Origin: Vitis vinifera
Lineage: Eukaryota; Streptophyta; Magnoliopsida; Vitales; Vitaceae
Reading direction: 5' to 3'
Assembly: GCF_030704535.1 (NCBI RefSeq)
Contig: NC_081813.1
Coordinates: forward strand, 3,744,001 to 3,808,000
DNA: 64,000 bases
A program made the translations under genes and the position numbers. This document shows positions 38,375 to 49,426 of this stretch, piece after piece; position 1 is the stretch's first letter; every line of letters starts with the position of its first letter. Below the pieces are notes generated by a model. The model was given only the letters and a program-made list of their open reading frames with translations. It did not search any database and was not told where the DNA came from.

Positions 38375-39300
38375 ATGTCTGTCACGGGGTCTATTTCGAC
38401 CCGACAATAATTTTGATTCTTTTGAATGACTAGCTTAAGCAACTCTGATTGCAAAAAAAAATTGATTGGGTAGTAGTTACTTCCTATGCTTGGAAGCACT
38501 TCTTAACTCTCCCAAAATCACTCCCAAATGGAGTCTAAATTACCCGTTGCTCTAAAAGTTTAACCGTTAGGATCAACAATGTATATCAATGGGACGGTTC
38601 AATCAACATAATCAAACTTAAGAAAAAAGTACTTTGCTAGAGGACTGAATGAGTTTTTATTCTTTTCTAGTAAATGTAGATGATATAATGCAATGATATG
38701 TTGATATATTCCATTCTCCATCCTACAAGAGGACAGGATTACAACTCCCCTCCATGAGTCAAATATGTGGGAATATATCTCTTCATATTTTTGACACATT
38801 CCTTTCAGCTCTACAACCCTGTCCAAGGACTTTCACATGCATACAAAGTATATAGCAATCCAAGTTTGTTCCTTAGCCATTTCTAAGTAAAAGTAGAGAA
38901 CATGCCAGGCATTATTCATGTGAGATGGCTCAACAAAATTGCTCAATATGGACCCCATTTTTCAGGTCTCTCTAGAGTCTATGACTACTCCTGGCTTGGA
39001 CCCAAGTGTGTGAAATGGGCTCCCTCCCATGGGCCCATAACCTCCTTATCTCACCAAAACGTTGTTGCTACAAAAGTCATTCACGCGGTTCTTTCTTGTA
39101 AAAAGTTAAAAACATTTGACATATTTAAATTCCCTTTTTTAGGAAAAAAAACAAAAGAAAAAAGAAAAAAGAAAAAATTTCTGGCTGACTTGCTGTAGTG
39201 AATCACATCAGCCCACTATCACCAGGAATATCTCATTCGTATTTTGATTTTGGGCCCGACCTAAGCTTATGTTCACTTTTGGGCTCAAGATGCTTGTCAC
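38375..39300. other. Intergenic, no gene recognised
   Basis: Short ORFs are present at 38599-38826 (minus) and 38902-39198 (plus), without recognisable domains. Nothing else is supported. Confidence 0.45.
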
Positions 39301-39303
39301 TTA

Positions 39304-39897
39304 GGGTCTGTATTTTTTTGGAATGGTTCTCAAGATCAAAATTAGAACTAAAATGTACAAAATAATTTTCTTATTTTTATTCTCTTCATTAAGGTATTGT
39401 GTGGGGTTCCTAAAACGTTTTCAATTATTTATCAGACTATACTTTACCAAAAAAAAAATTAACATAAAACACCTTAAAATTGTTCATAAAACCAATATAT
39501 TTGTTAGAATAATTTTATTTTAAAAAAATTATTTTTGATGTAAAATTTATCAAATATAGGTCATATTTTATAACTGTTTTATAAAATAATTTCTATTCTC
39601 TAGAAAAAAAAATTAAAAATATTTGAAAACGTTCTTAAAAACAAAAAACAATGTGTTTTCAAAAAATAATTTTTAGTTATTTCCTCTAATTTTTTAAAGA
39701 TTATTTTACAAAATAATTATACATGATTAAAAATAAAACCTTAAATATAAAATTTATTTTTAAAAACATTAAAAATTAGGTCTAAAACATTTTTAAGTTT
39801 TTAAACAGCATTTATTCTATAAAATATTAAAGGACAATTTGGAAAAAAAGTTTCAAAAATTGCATTTCAAATCTGAAAATGGTTACCAAATAAAAGC
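39304..39897. mobile_element. Probable PIF/Harbinger-like MITE, family B
   Basis: TTA lies on each side (39301-39303 and 39898-39900). The ends GGGTCTGTATTTTTTTGG and GGTTACCAAATAAAAGC are imperfect inverted repeats. The interior shows the TTTTAAAAACATTTT-rich sequence seen in the other family B elements. Confidence 0.5.
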
Positions 39898-40238
39898 TTA
39901 TTTTCTAAACTAGAAAATTCAATAACAATCCCAAAGATACCCTTAATCTAAACTAAATTTGAAAGAAATCTCAGCCCACAAGCAAATTGGACAAGGACCA
40001 ATATTGGGCTGGTTCAGCCTCAAAACAGTCCCCTGGGCCACCATGCTTACACAAATTTCTCATGAAAACTTTGCCCGAATATATTTTCCTTCAAAACAAA
40101 CAGACCTTAAGAATTCGGTGTCATATCCTCATCCCAAGAAACCCTTACTCCTCTCTTTTCCGAAATTGGGGTTGCGTGAATCATTAGCCATGGCAAATTC
40201 ACGAAAGCAAACTGCTATTGTCGTCATTGACATGCACG

Positions 40239-40240
40239 TC

Positions 40241-40277
<37 letters not shown>
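40239..40277 (+). repeat. (CT)n microsatellite in the pseudogene's former intron 1
   Basis: About 18 CT units follow directly after the degraded exon 1 donor. The intact paralog has only short CT runs at the same place. Confidence 0.85.
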
Positions 40278-40282
<5 letters not shown>

Positions 40283-40292
40283 GTAAGTTATA

Positions 40293-40542
40293 ACCCACTT
40301 TGTTTCCAGGGAAAATATCTTTCCAGAAAAATTTTCCCTGGAAAATAGATGTCAGTTTCTGAATGGAACAGGTACATACTGACCAGGAGACATGATATGA
40401 CAATACTGTTGTTTTTAAATCAAAATAAATGTTGATGGGAAATGTTGTTCGAGGAAGTATGTGAAAACAAACATACATTTTGGTAAATGAGAAGGAAAAA
40501 TTTTCCTGGAAATATGTCTCTAGGTTATTTTCCACTGTTACT
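40293..40542. mobile_element. Intronic MITE remnant shared with the intact hydrolase gene
   Basis: CCACTTTGTTTCCAGGGAAA at one end and TTTTCCTGGAAATATGTCTC near the other match the element in intron 2 of the intact gene (61813-62062, read in reverse). The far terminus has a small deletion here. No coding content. Confidence 0.6.
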
Positions 40543-41252
40543 GCCACGGCTGACATACATTTTGGTACGTCGTTTTCCACCATGTTGAAACCGATACTAG
40601 AATGGCCTATTGCAGGTGTCGTGTTGCATAGAAACTTCTGTTTTGGTTTACCTCTCCACATAATTTGGTACCCTACGTTTTACCCCACTTGTATTGTTTG
40701 CCCATTTGGTTTGAATTATTCACCCTATGGTTGCGATGTTGGCCACATTCCCTTTTCTTTAATATTTTTTACAAGCCCATCATTTGATTTATATAATTGA
40801 ATCTGTTGAGATCATCTTCGTGGATAACTAGGATTAAGGGCTACTTATATCAAGTTCATCATGTTAAATAGCATCATTATATGTTTATTATGAGAAAAAA
40901 AAAGTTATGAAATGAAGATGAGTTCGTGAAAATTATATGTGATAAATAAATATTAAGGAAGAGTGGAAAATACCAAATCTCGAGGAAGAGAACTTGTGAT
41001 TTGATTTGAAGTATAGATATAAGAAGCGGCAACCTTGCATACCTTTTTCCTTTTTCCTGGCATTAACATGTTTGCATGAAATCTTATACTTGGTATTCAA
41101 ATTTTGGTTGACATAACATTAATGGGATTGAGCTAGGGTTGAATAGCAATTGATATAGTAAAAAGAAACACAAGTTCCTACAATTATGTTTTGAGTTACT
41201 TCTAAAGCAATGAACGAGGGGAAATTGTACCATTAGGATGATTCCCTATGTA

Positions 41253-41702
41253 TGTTAGGAAGTATCTCAAATTCCTATTTAAAATATATTTCTTTTTGTA
41301 AAATGAACATTATGTAAAATATTTCCTAACTTCATATGTAATTGTAATGAGACTCCTTATAAAATGATGAGAGAGAGGTATAATAGAGATGTGAAAAAGA
41401 GTAAGAGGTGTTTGGTGAAACAAAAGGGCTCACTAGAGTGTACATATGAAAAAGAAAGAAACACCTAGTGAAGCAAAATGATTCATGGCTCAAGGTAGAG
41501 ATATAAGAACCTTATAATTGCATTTATTTTTTGTCATTTGTAATATTCTTTATCATATATTGAAATGTTTTCTCTTATATGTTAAAGTAAGCATCATGAT
41601 TGGTGAACCATATTAAAACCTTATATACCTTTTGTATGATTTTCTTTATTTTTTGTGTTCTTCCTTTAATATGTTTATATTGACGTTTTTGTTAGCACAA
41701 CA
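41253..41702 (+). repeat. 5' LTR of the copia-type element
   Basis: It begins TGTTAGGAAGTATCTC and ends GTTAGCACAACA. It contains a single copy of the ATGATTCATGGCTCAAGG segment that is amplified in the partner LTR. Confidence 0.8.
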
Positions 41703-42111
41703 AGTGGTATCAGAGCTTTGGTTGAAGAAGTTTAAGAGAGTCTTGGTTGAAAATATCTAGAAGAGCGTTGGTTGAAGAAACTCTGGGAGAGTCTTGATTA
41801 AAGATGTCTAGGAGAGCTTTGGTTGAAGATATTTGGAAAAAATTTGGTTGAAAAATGTCTAAAAGAGCCTTGGACGAACAAAGAAAAACAAAGCATAAAA
41901 GATTATTGCAAAAAGAAATTTTGGTTAAGGGGGAGTCAATTATTCTATCATCAAAATGTGATACAACAAACAAGAAGATTGTTATGTGCAATAAGAAGGT
42001 GGTGCACGAACGAACCGTGGCACATGGGAGAGTGACACCGTGCACAAGGAAATCAAAAATCATGGAGAGATTGAAAAATTGACTTAATGGAATTTGATTC
42101 AAGATGGAGAT

Positions 42112-42689
42112 TGTTGAAAATGTCTCTCAAATTCCTATTTAAAATATATTTCTTTTGTAAAAAGAAATATTATATATAGAATATATCCTAATTTTATATG
42201 TGATTATAATAAAAATATGTCTATAAATATTATAGGTCATGAGAGGAAAAAATTATAAGAGAAAAATGTAATAGAGATATGAAGAAAAACAAGAGACACC
42301 TGATGAAGTAAAAGGGTTCATTAAGATATAGATGTGAGAAATAAAAAAACACCTAATAGAATAAAATGACTCATGATTCAAGATAAAGATAAAGGGATCA
42401 CTGGTACAACATCTAGTGGAAAAAAAGGACTCATGATTCAAGATAAAGATAAAGGAATCGTTTGGCACAACATCTAGTGGAAAAAAAGGACTCGTGATTC
42501 GAGATAAAGATAAAGGAATCGTTGACACAACATCTAGTGGAAAAAAATGACTCATGGTTCAACATAGAGATAAAAGGATCGTTGGCACAACACCTAGTCG
42601 ATGAAACCACGTTAAAACATTTTTGTATCATTTACATTACTTTTTACGTTGTTCGACATGCTTACATTGACACCTCCGTTGGCACAACA
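42112..42689 (+). repeat. 3' LTR of the copia-type element with internal 60-bp amplification
   Basis: It begins TGTTGAAAATGTCTCTCAAA and ends TTGGCACAACA. Between about 42362 and 42602 it holds four tandem copies of a roughly 60-bp unit (GACTCATGATTCAAGATAAAG ... CAACATCTAGTGGAAAA). This explains why it is longer than the other LTR. Confidence 0.8.
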
Positions 42690-42930
42690 CTCTGTTTGCA
42701 CAGGATGGCTCCACTAGTGCTAGCCACATCATTTTGGACATAGAAATGAATTGGCTTATTTCACCAATATTCCTTTTTATACCTGCTTCTAAAGCTTCCA
42801 GATTGCAAAATGTCCATTTAAAGCTGCTGCCTGTGATGCTAAAAGACATGAAAAAGGTTGGAGTCGAGCCCAACATTACAAGAATGGTAGGAGTCCACTG
42901 TTCCATCTGAATTCGGCAGCTTAATCAGGT

Positions 42931-45020
42931 TACTGACTCATCTTCTTCTGCTTCAACCAACGTAATGGCCCTACTGCCAGTGCTGCATTTTACCAAATGT
43001 CTGCTGCTTCCATCTTCTGATTCTTTTAGCAGAAATAAAAGCACTGAAATATTTGCTTAGAGAATGATTTTAAAGAGCTTGAAATTGTTTCCTAATACTA
43101 CAAAAGTGAGGTATTTGACAGGTGTTTCAAAAATCTAGAAAATCTCTTTTGACAAGAACTTGATAGGCCCTTTTTCCAAAGGAGAAAATCACCCTTTTCT
43201 TATGTTACATGTCAAAAGCACTTTTTAAATTTATATCTTAGTCTTCGTAAAATCATTTATAGAAGTGCTGCTTAGACTAAAAGTGCTTTTTCCAAAGTCT
43301 TTACGTAACCAGCCCTGAGCTAATTACAGGACGAACTGCGGGATCAAGTAACTTTAAAGCCCAATGGGCCCAGTTTTGTAACTGGGCTAGATTTGAGTAA
43401 ACAGAATCTGATCCGTCTGATGAAACTCATTGGGCGGGCTGAAACCCTCTGATATTGGAATCAGTCTCCTATATGTAAGGGCCTCGGGAGGAATGGGAGC
43501 ACATATGGGAACTGGTTCAAAAAGGTGTTAAACTGCTCTCTGGTGGGTTCCATTTTCTTTTCCTCTTACCAACTGGAAACCACATGAACTGCCTTTGACC
43601 AATCGGTTTTTCTAAAGCCCAACTGACCAAAGTGCAAAGGGCCCACAGTATGATTTGGTTTTATACAGCTCCAGAAGATTCTCCCACCAGTAGTGGGCCC
43701 ACTACCCTCTTTTGCACTGTGGGCCCTAGTGGGCCCAATTCATAGTTAAACTCGTAAATGGACTTTAATCCACATTTATTAAGATAATGTTCACATCAAC
43801 TTTATTCTAAGTGTTTTTGGGCCAACATGATAATTATCCAATTCTAGAAAGTGATAAAGGTAGGAGTTATCAATGGATTCGCTTTCATTCCCAAATGGAT
43901 TGATGTGCTGAATTTAGGTTTTCATTTGGTATAACCCTTCACCTTTTGCTTTATTTACGATTGAAGCTTACCCTTGTGCGGTTACCTTAAACCCGTAATT
44001 TTAATATCATAAAAATTTAATTAAATATAAAATAAATTTCCGTAATATTATCGGTCCGTCAAATATGAGTTTTTAAAAATAAAAATAAAAATATTTAAAA
44101 TTTAATTGTATTTCTTAAAGGAAAATGCTAGCAAAGAAGAAGCAGTTGTTTCATATAAAAAATTCTAGAAGGTTGAATTCCTTCCACTTTAAAATATTTT
44201 TTGCTTTTTTGACATTTATGTACCCGACGGATAAAAAGTGCTTTGGGCCAAAAGGAAGTTTTAAAGTGGGCATGAATAAAGAAAGGCCCAAATCAAGAGG
44301 GCATTTCTAAAATCATTTCCACAAACCATGGCTGGCCCATTAAGAGTGAGCCACAAAGATAAAAAATAATGGAAGTTGGACAAAAGCAGGGCCCAACCAT
44401 CTGTCAACTTTTCTTTGTATTCTTTTTGCTGTCTCTGAATAATTGACAGCCACAAGCTGAGAGGTAGATAAGAAACATACTGCTTTTATAGGGCCTAGGC
44501 CCATCTATATATTTTTTAAGATTTTAGAATCCCCATTCTTCTCGCTTTCCAGTCAACTTTTCGGCATAAAAGCTGCATTCATCAAACCTAAACGAGGCCC
44601 CACAGCCCATGCCCGTCCATGTAACTGAGTGCGACACCTGGCCCACTTGGCCCACAGGGCTACAACAGGATAGACTGTTGGTTGTCGTCATAGGGCTTGT
44701 TGGGTTCCAGTTTGGGCCCACATTCCCCTAATAAAACGGTGGAGTTCCACACGAAAGCCCAAGTCCGTACGGCTACCCACGAGTCAATGTGGCCTCTGGG
44801 GTTGAATAGGATGTGATGGGAAAAGCCTGGAGACATTGATTTCATTTTTGGTTTTCCCTCCAACTTAGAATGGAGGGTTCACGTTACATCACTATTTTCA
44901 GTCAAACATTTTGCTTTCATTTTCAATACATTGATTTACCAAATCTCTGACAACCGTCTCCAATTATTTTAAAACCCCATTTGACTTTACATCCCACCTA
45001 CGATTCTAAAATTGAAGTTT
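42931..45020. other. Intergenic, with several GGGCCCA/TGGGCC words
   Basis: No gene is recognised. Bases 43100-43310 have repeated AAAAGCACTTTT/AAAGTGCTTTT words, probably an old DNA transposon. TGGGCC or GGGCCCA motifs (site II-like, TCP-binding) occur near 43379, 43638, 43697, 43727, 43735, 44390 and 44712. The short ORFs here have no domain. Confidence 0.45.
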
Positions 45021-45316
45021 GGGGCATGTTTGGTATGTTTCGAATTTTTTAAAAATCAGTTTTTTTAGAATCATTTTTTAAAATTAATTTTTAATATTTT
45101 ATAAAAATATATATATTTGAAAACTTGGAATGTCTTTAACTTAATTTTGAACGGTTTGATATATGTTTTAAAAATAATTTTCATACGTAATGCTTTATTT
45201 TTAATAAATTATTTTTTTAAATAAAATTTAAAAAGTAAGTAAAAATAATTAAAAAATAAAATATGTTTTTTCAAGAACAAAAAACTATTATTAAAGATAG
45301 TTCCCAAATAAGGCTT
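45021..45316. mobile_element. Probable family B MITE or fragment
   Basis: The ends GGGGCATGTTTGGTATG and TTCCCAAATAAGGCTT resemble the family B termini, and the interior carries TTTTAAAAATAATTTT-type sequence. Target duplications are not evident. Its right part and the following 200 bp reappear at about 47510-48070. Confidence 0.4.
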
Positions 45317-45329
45317 GAACTTTGAACCA

Positions 45330-47400
45330 TAGTCGGAAAAGCAATTGATATATTTTTATTTTATATTATAATCCTATGAGAACAAAACTGATCTTATAAA
45401 AAATTATGAAAAAAATACATAATTAAAATTTTATTATGCATGATTAAATTAAAAATATGTTCAATGAATTGAAGTAATATATAACAATATTTTTTTTTAA
45501 CTTTAAATTTATTTATTTATTCTCCCTATTTTGCTTCTTTCTTTTCTTTTCTTTTTTTCAAATTTTTATATAACTTAAATAAGAATAAAACATTTAAAAA
45601 TAATTTTATTTTTATGTCAATACAAAAAAAAATTAAAATGTAATTTTTATCTAAAATTGAAGTATAATTATTATTCTATATAAATTTCTATTCATATTTG
45701 AAACAAATTTTTGAAGGTAAGAGAATGAAATATAAAGAAAACTAGGATCTTACTCATGTACCAAAGACTTGCTTTTCCATGTCTCATGGAAAAGTTTAAT
45801 ACTGATAGTATGAGACAAGATAAAATAGACTTGCCCAATGAATTTGAATGGTTATATAACGTAATATTCACTCATTGCAACTTGACCAAAAAAAAAATTA
45901 TTATATAATTTTTATGTCAATACAAAAATCTTTTAAAAAAATTAATTTTTTTATCTCAAATTGAAGTATAATTGTTATTTTTATATTAATTTCTATTCAT
46001 ATTTGAAACAAAATTTTGAAGGTAAGAGAAGGAAATATAAAGGAAATTAGGGTCATGCTCACATACCAAAAGACTTGTTTTTTAATGCCTCGTGGAAAAG
46101 TTTAATACTGATAGTAGTAGGAGACAAGATAACATAGACTTGTCTAGTCAATTTGAAATGTTATATGTCGTATTATTCACTCATTGTGACTTGACAAATA
46201 AAAAATTAATTATTTAATTTTTATGTCAATACAAAAATCTAAAAAAAAACAATTTTTATCTAAAATTGAAGTATAATTATTATTTTATATTAATTTCTAT
46301 TCATATTTGAAACCATTTTTTGAAGGTAAGAAAAAGATATATAAAGGAAATTAGGGTCATTCTCAGGTACCAAAGACTTGTTTTTCAATGCTTTATGAAA
46401 AAGTTTAATACCAATAGTCGTAAAAGACGAGTTAATGTAGACTTGCCTAGTCAATTTGAAAGTTATATACCGTAATATTCACTCATTGTGACTTGACAAA
46501 GAATTATTTAATTTTTATGTCAATACGAAAATCTAAAAACAAAAGACTTGTTTTTTGATGCCTCATAAAAAAGTTTAATACTGATAGAAGTAGGAAACAA
46601 GATAACATAGACTTGTCTAGTCAATTTGAAATGTTATATGTTGTATTATTCACTCATTGTGACTTGACAAATAAAAAATTAATCATTTAATTTTTATGTC
46701 AATAGAAAAATCTAAAAAAAACAATTTTTATCTAAAATCGAAGTATAATTATTATTTTATATTAATTTCTATTCATATTTGAAACCATTTTTTGAAGGTA
46801 AGAAAAGGAAATATAAAGGAAATTAGGGTCATTATCAAGTACCAAAGACTTGTTTTTCAATACTTTATGAAAAAGTTTAATACCGATAATCGTAGAAGAC
46901 AAGTTAATGTAGACTTGCTTAGTCAATTTGAAAGTTATATACCGTAATATTCACTCATGGCTTGATAAAGAATTATTTAATTTTTATGTCAATAAATCTA
47001 AAAAAAATAATTTTTATTCATATTTGAAACAAATTTTTGAAGATAAGAGAATGAAATACATAGGAAATTAGGGTCATGTAGCTACCAAAGACTTGCTTTT
47101 CAATGGCTATGGAAAAGTTTAATTGTGATGGTTGTAGGTGAAATTGAAATATAATTATTATTTTATATTAATTTTTATTCATATTTGAAACAAAAATTTG
47201 AAGATAAAAGAATGAAATACATAGGAAATTAGGGTCATGTAGCTACCAAAGACTTGCTTTTCAATGTCTATGGAAAAGTTTAATAGGGATGGTTGTAGGA
47301 GACACCAAAATGTAGACTTGCCTAGTAAACTTGTAAAATGTATTCCTATATGGGTTATTCTCTCAATTACAATAAAATGCAACTGGATCTAGTATGAGTT
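45330..47400. repeat. Degenerate tandem array of about 300-bp units
   Basis: Seven units share GAAGGTAAGAnAAnGAAATATA, ACCAAAGACTTG, GAAAAAGTTTAATAC and ATTCACTCATTG in the same order. The ACCAAAGACTTG anchor occurs near 45760, 46065, 46369, 46540, 46841, 47083 and 47244. Spacing is about 300 bp for complete units and 160-240 bp for truncated ones. No coding sequence is conserved across units. The array is flanked by two diverged copies of one segment (about 45090-45540 and 47510-48070). Confidence 0.85.
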
Positions 47401-47509
47401 GGCGATCAGAACGTATCCTCCCCGGGTAGTTCCCAATGTTTGGCACTTTCCATACTTCGTGGGTGCAACATCAACAAATTCGCTCATGATCAAGTTACAA
47501 CCTAAAAAT

Positions 47510-48070
47510 GTTTTTAACTAAATTTTTAATAGTTTGACAAGTTGACATATGTTTTAAAGATAATTTTTATACTTAATATTTTATTTTTTTATCATTCTAT
47601 ATATTCATATAATTATTTTTTTAAATAATTTTTAAAAACAAGTAAAAATAATTAAAAATAACTAAAATATGTTATCTATTTTTAAGAACAAAAAAAATAT
47701 ATGAAACAACTTTTAATTGTAAAACATGTTTTTTGAAAAGAAAAAAAAACTATTATTAAAAATAATTTCCAAATAAGGCCTTCCAACTAGAAAAGAAAGT
47801 GATATATTTTTATTTCATATTTTAACCTATGAGAAAAAAATGATCTTATTATGTTCGATAAAAAATATATGAAAAAATATATATAATTAAAATTTTATTA
47901 TGTATGTTTAAATATAAACTATGTTCAAGGAATTGAAGTAATATATTAAAAAAAAAAAAAATTGACTTTAAATTTATTTATTTATTTTTATTTATTCTCC
48001 CTATTTTCTTTTTTTCTTCTAATTTTTCCTCAATTTTTTTATGAGAATCAAATATAACTTAAATAAAAAT
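47510..48070. repeat. Second copy of the segment bordering the tandem array
   Basis: It repeats 45090-45540 in the same order, including ACTATTATTAAA, TTCCAAATAAGGC, TTGATATATTTTTATTT-like and CCTATGAGAA. The two copies bracket the array. Confidence 0.7.
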
Positions 48071-49280
48071 AAAATATTTAAAAATAAGAAAAAATTAAGA
48101 TAATAACACCGTAAAGGATGAATAAAGTATAAAAGAATGAAATCAATATAAATAATAAAACCAATATGTAAAGTCATACAACAAACTAAGTATACATGTG
48201 GATTAGTTATATTTTTTAGCCGTTGGAGGTTTAAAAATAAGATTTTAAAGTCTATTAAAATGTTAGAAAAAATAATTAGGGTCTAAATTTTTTTTGCAAA
48301 ATAATTTGTTATTATTTTTGCATAAATTTAAATAATATAAATTATTGTTGGATTATCATGAAATCATCGATTTGGTTGATTGAATATTGTTAAAATTTGT
48401 TTTATAGTAATTTTATGAAGCAATTATAAATTTTTTAACACTTAAAAATTTGATTTATTGAATACTATTAGGAAGGCATGATTGTTGTCGATGATATATA
48501 GTATTATTGCTTTGCCAAGGAGGCTGTTTGGACCCATTTCTATGACAATGAAAACTATATATTAATTTAATGCAATAATATATGTATAGTTTAAAAATTG
48601 ACTAATAACACATTAACAATCACAATTCAGGCAAACAGATCACAATCACTGAACATGCAAAAAGAATGCTATTCGCATACTCAATTGGTATTCATATCTA
48701 ACCCATTAGATGACAAATTAGCTAATAATTCTGTTTGTCCAGACCCATTTAACCTATCATATTTGATTATTTGGTGATGGAATCAGAAAAATTAGATAAG
48801 AAGCAAAGAAAAAGTATTTATTTCAAGAAAAAGTTAAATAAAGAAGATAAATTTGACCCGAGACCCATTACTTTTTTCAATGATAAAAGATAAATTAGGA
48901 GGAATCGATGTTTGTTTTTTTTACTAAATAGAAAAAGTCAATAGCAAAAATACAAACACCATCTAACATATCAAATCAGTAAATATTAAATATTAAATTT
49001 AGGTTATTTAAAGGGTATGATAAAATATGAATATTGAAATGAGGGTGAAGGTATAAGTACACATAATAGGGTATAAAAAAATTGTAACTAAAATATTAAG
49101 AATGATGTTAAAGTAATGAAAATCAATTACAAAATAATAATATATAATTTGTATCGCATCAAATCAGACGTCTATATGATTAAGAGGAGTTAAGAGGAGT
49201 TCATATTCGATATTGAATATTACAAACATCCTCTATGTCAAACTCTCATATTAAGGTAGAAAATCCGTTATAATATTATT
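48071..49280. other. AT-rich intergenic DNA, nothing recognised
   Basis: No exon, RNA gene or transposon end could be supported in this stretch. Confidence 0.5.
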
Positions 49281-49426
49281 TGTAATGACCCACACTCAAT
49301 CATGTAAATATTATTTATTTTAAACCCAAATGGACCATCATGATTTTAAAATATGTTTATATGATTAAGAGGAGTATATATATATATAACGTCATAATTT
49401 TTTCCCCTATTCGATGTGGGACATCA
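49281..49426 (-). mobile_element. Solo LTR of the TRIM-like family
   Basis: It runs TGTAATGACC ... GGGACATCA (TG...CA) over about 146 bp. On the minus strand it reads TGATGTCCCACATCG, a 23-bp spacer, a TATATATATATA run, then ...GGTCATTACA. The GTCCCACATCG word and the LTR end match the elements at 50435-50765 and 12236-12720. No clear target duplication. Confidence 0.55.

Larger units (their letters stand above)
41253..42689 (+). mobile_element. Non-autonomous copia-type LTR retrotransposon (TRIM/LARD-like)
   Basis: Two LTRs of the TG...CA type: 41253-41702 (about 450 bp) and 42112-42689 (about 578 bp). They share TCTCAAATTCCTATTTAAAA near the start and an end close to GGCACAACA. Two bases after the 5' LTR is a perfect 12-base TGGTATCAGAGC (41705-41716), the initiator-Met tRNA primer-binding site typical of copia elements. 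AAGATGGAGAT just before the 3' LTR is a copia-like polypurine tract. The internal part is only about 410 bp, has short GAGAGTCTTGGTTGAA-type repeats and lacks gag or pol. A 75-codon ORF at 41855-42082 is not recognised. A five-base target duplication is not clear. The element lies inside the hydrolase pseudogene. Confidence 0.85.
40190..42930 (+). pseudogene. Truncated, interrupted copy of the isochorismatase-like hydrolase gene
   Basis: It is a degraded paralog of the intact gene at 59962-62363, in the opposite orientation. Exon 1 survives at 40190-40237 and encodes MANSRKQTAIVVIDMH, with the catalytic Asp of VIDM kept; the last codon before the GT is CAC instead of CAG. Exon 2 is absent: the CT-rich start of intron 1 runs directly into sequence homologous to intron 2, including a shared MITE (about 40293-40542). 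Exons 3 and 4, with the catalytic Lys and Cys, were not found. The last exon and 3' flank survive at about 42844-42930, but with a one-base deletion before CCCAACATTACAA and a lost splice acceptor. A copia-type element occupies 41253-42689. It cannot make the enzyme. Confidence 0.85.

Noticed and set aside
41855-42082. 75-codon ORF inside the copia-type element as a gag protein
   Set aside because: It lacks a zinc knuckle or any capsid-like motif and is too short, so it is treated as internal non-coding sequence.
42253-42631. Repetitive minus-strand ORFs with SFFSTRCC-like repeats
   Set aside because: They are translations of the 60-bp tandem units inside the 3' LTR and not a protein-coding gene.
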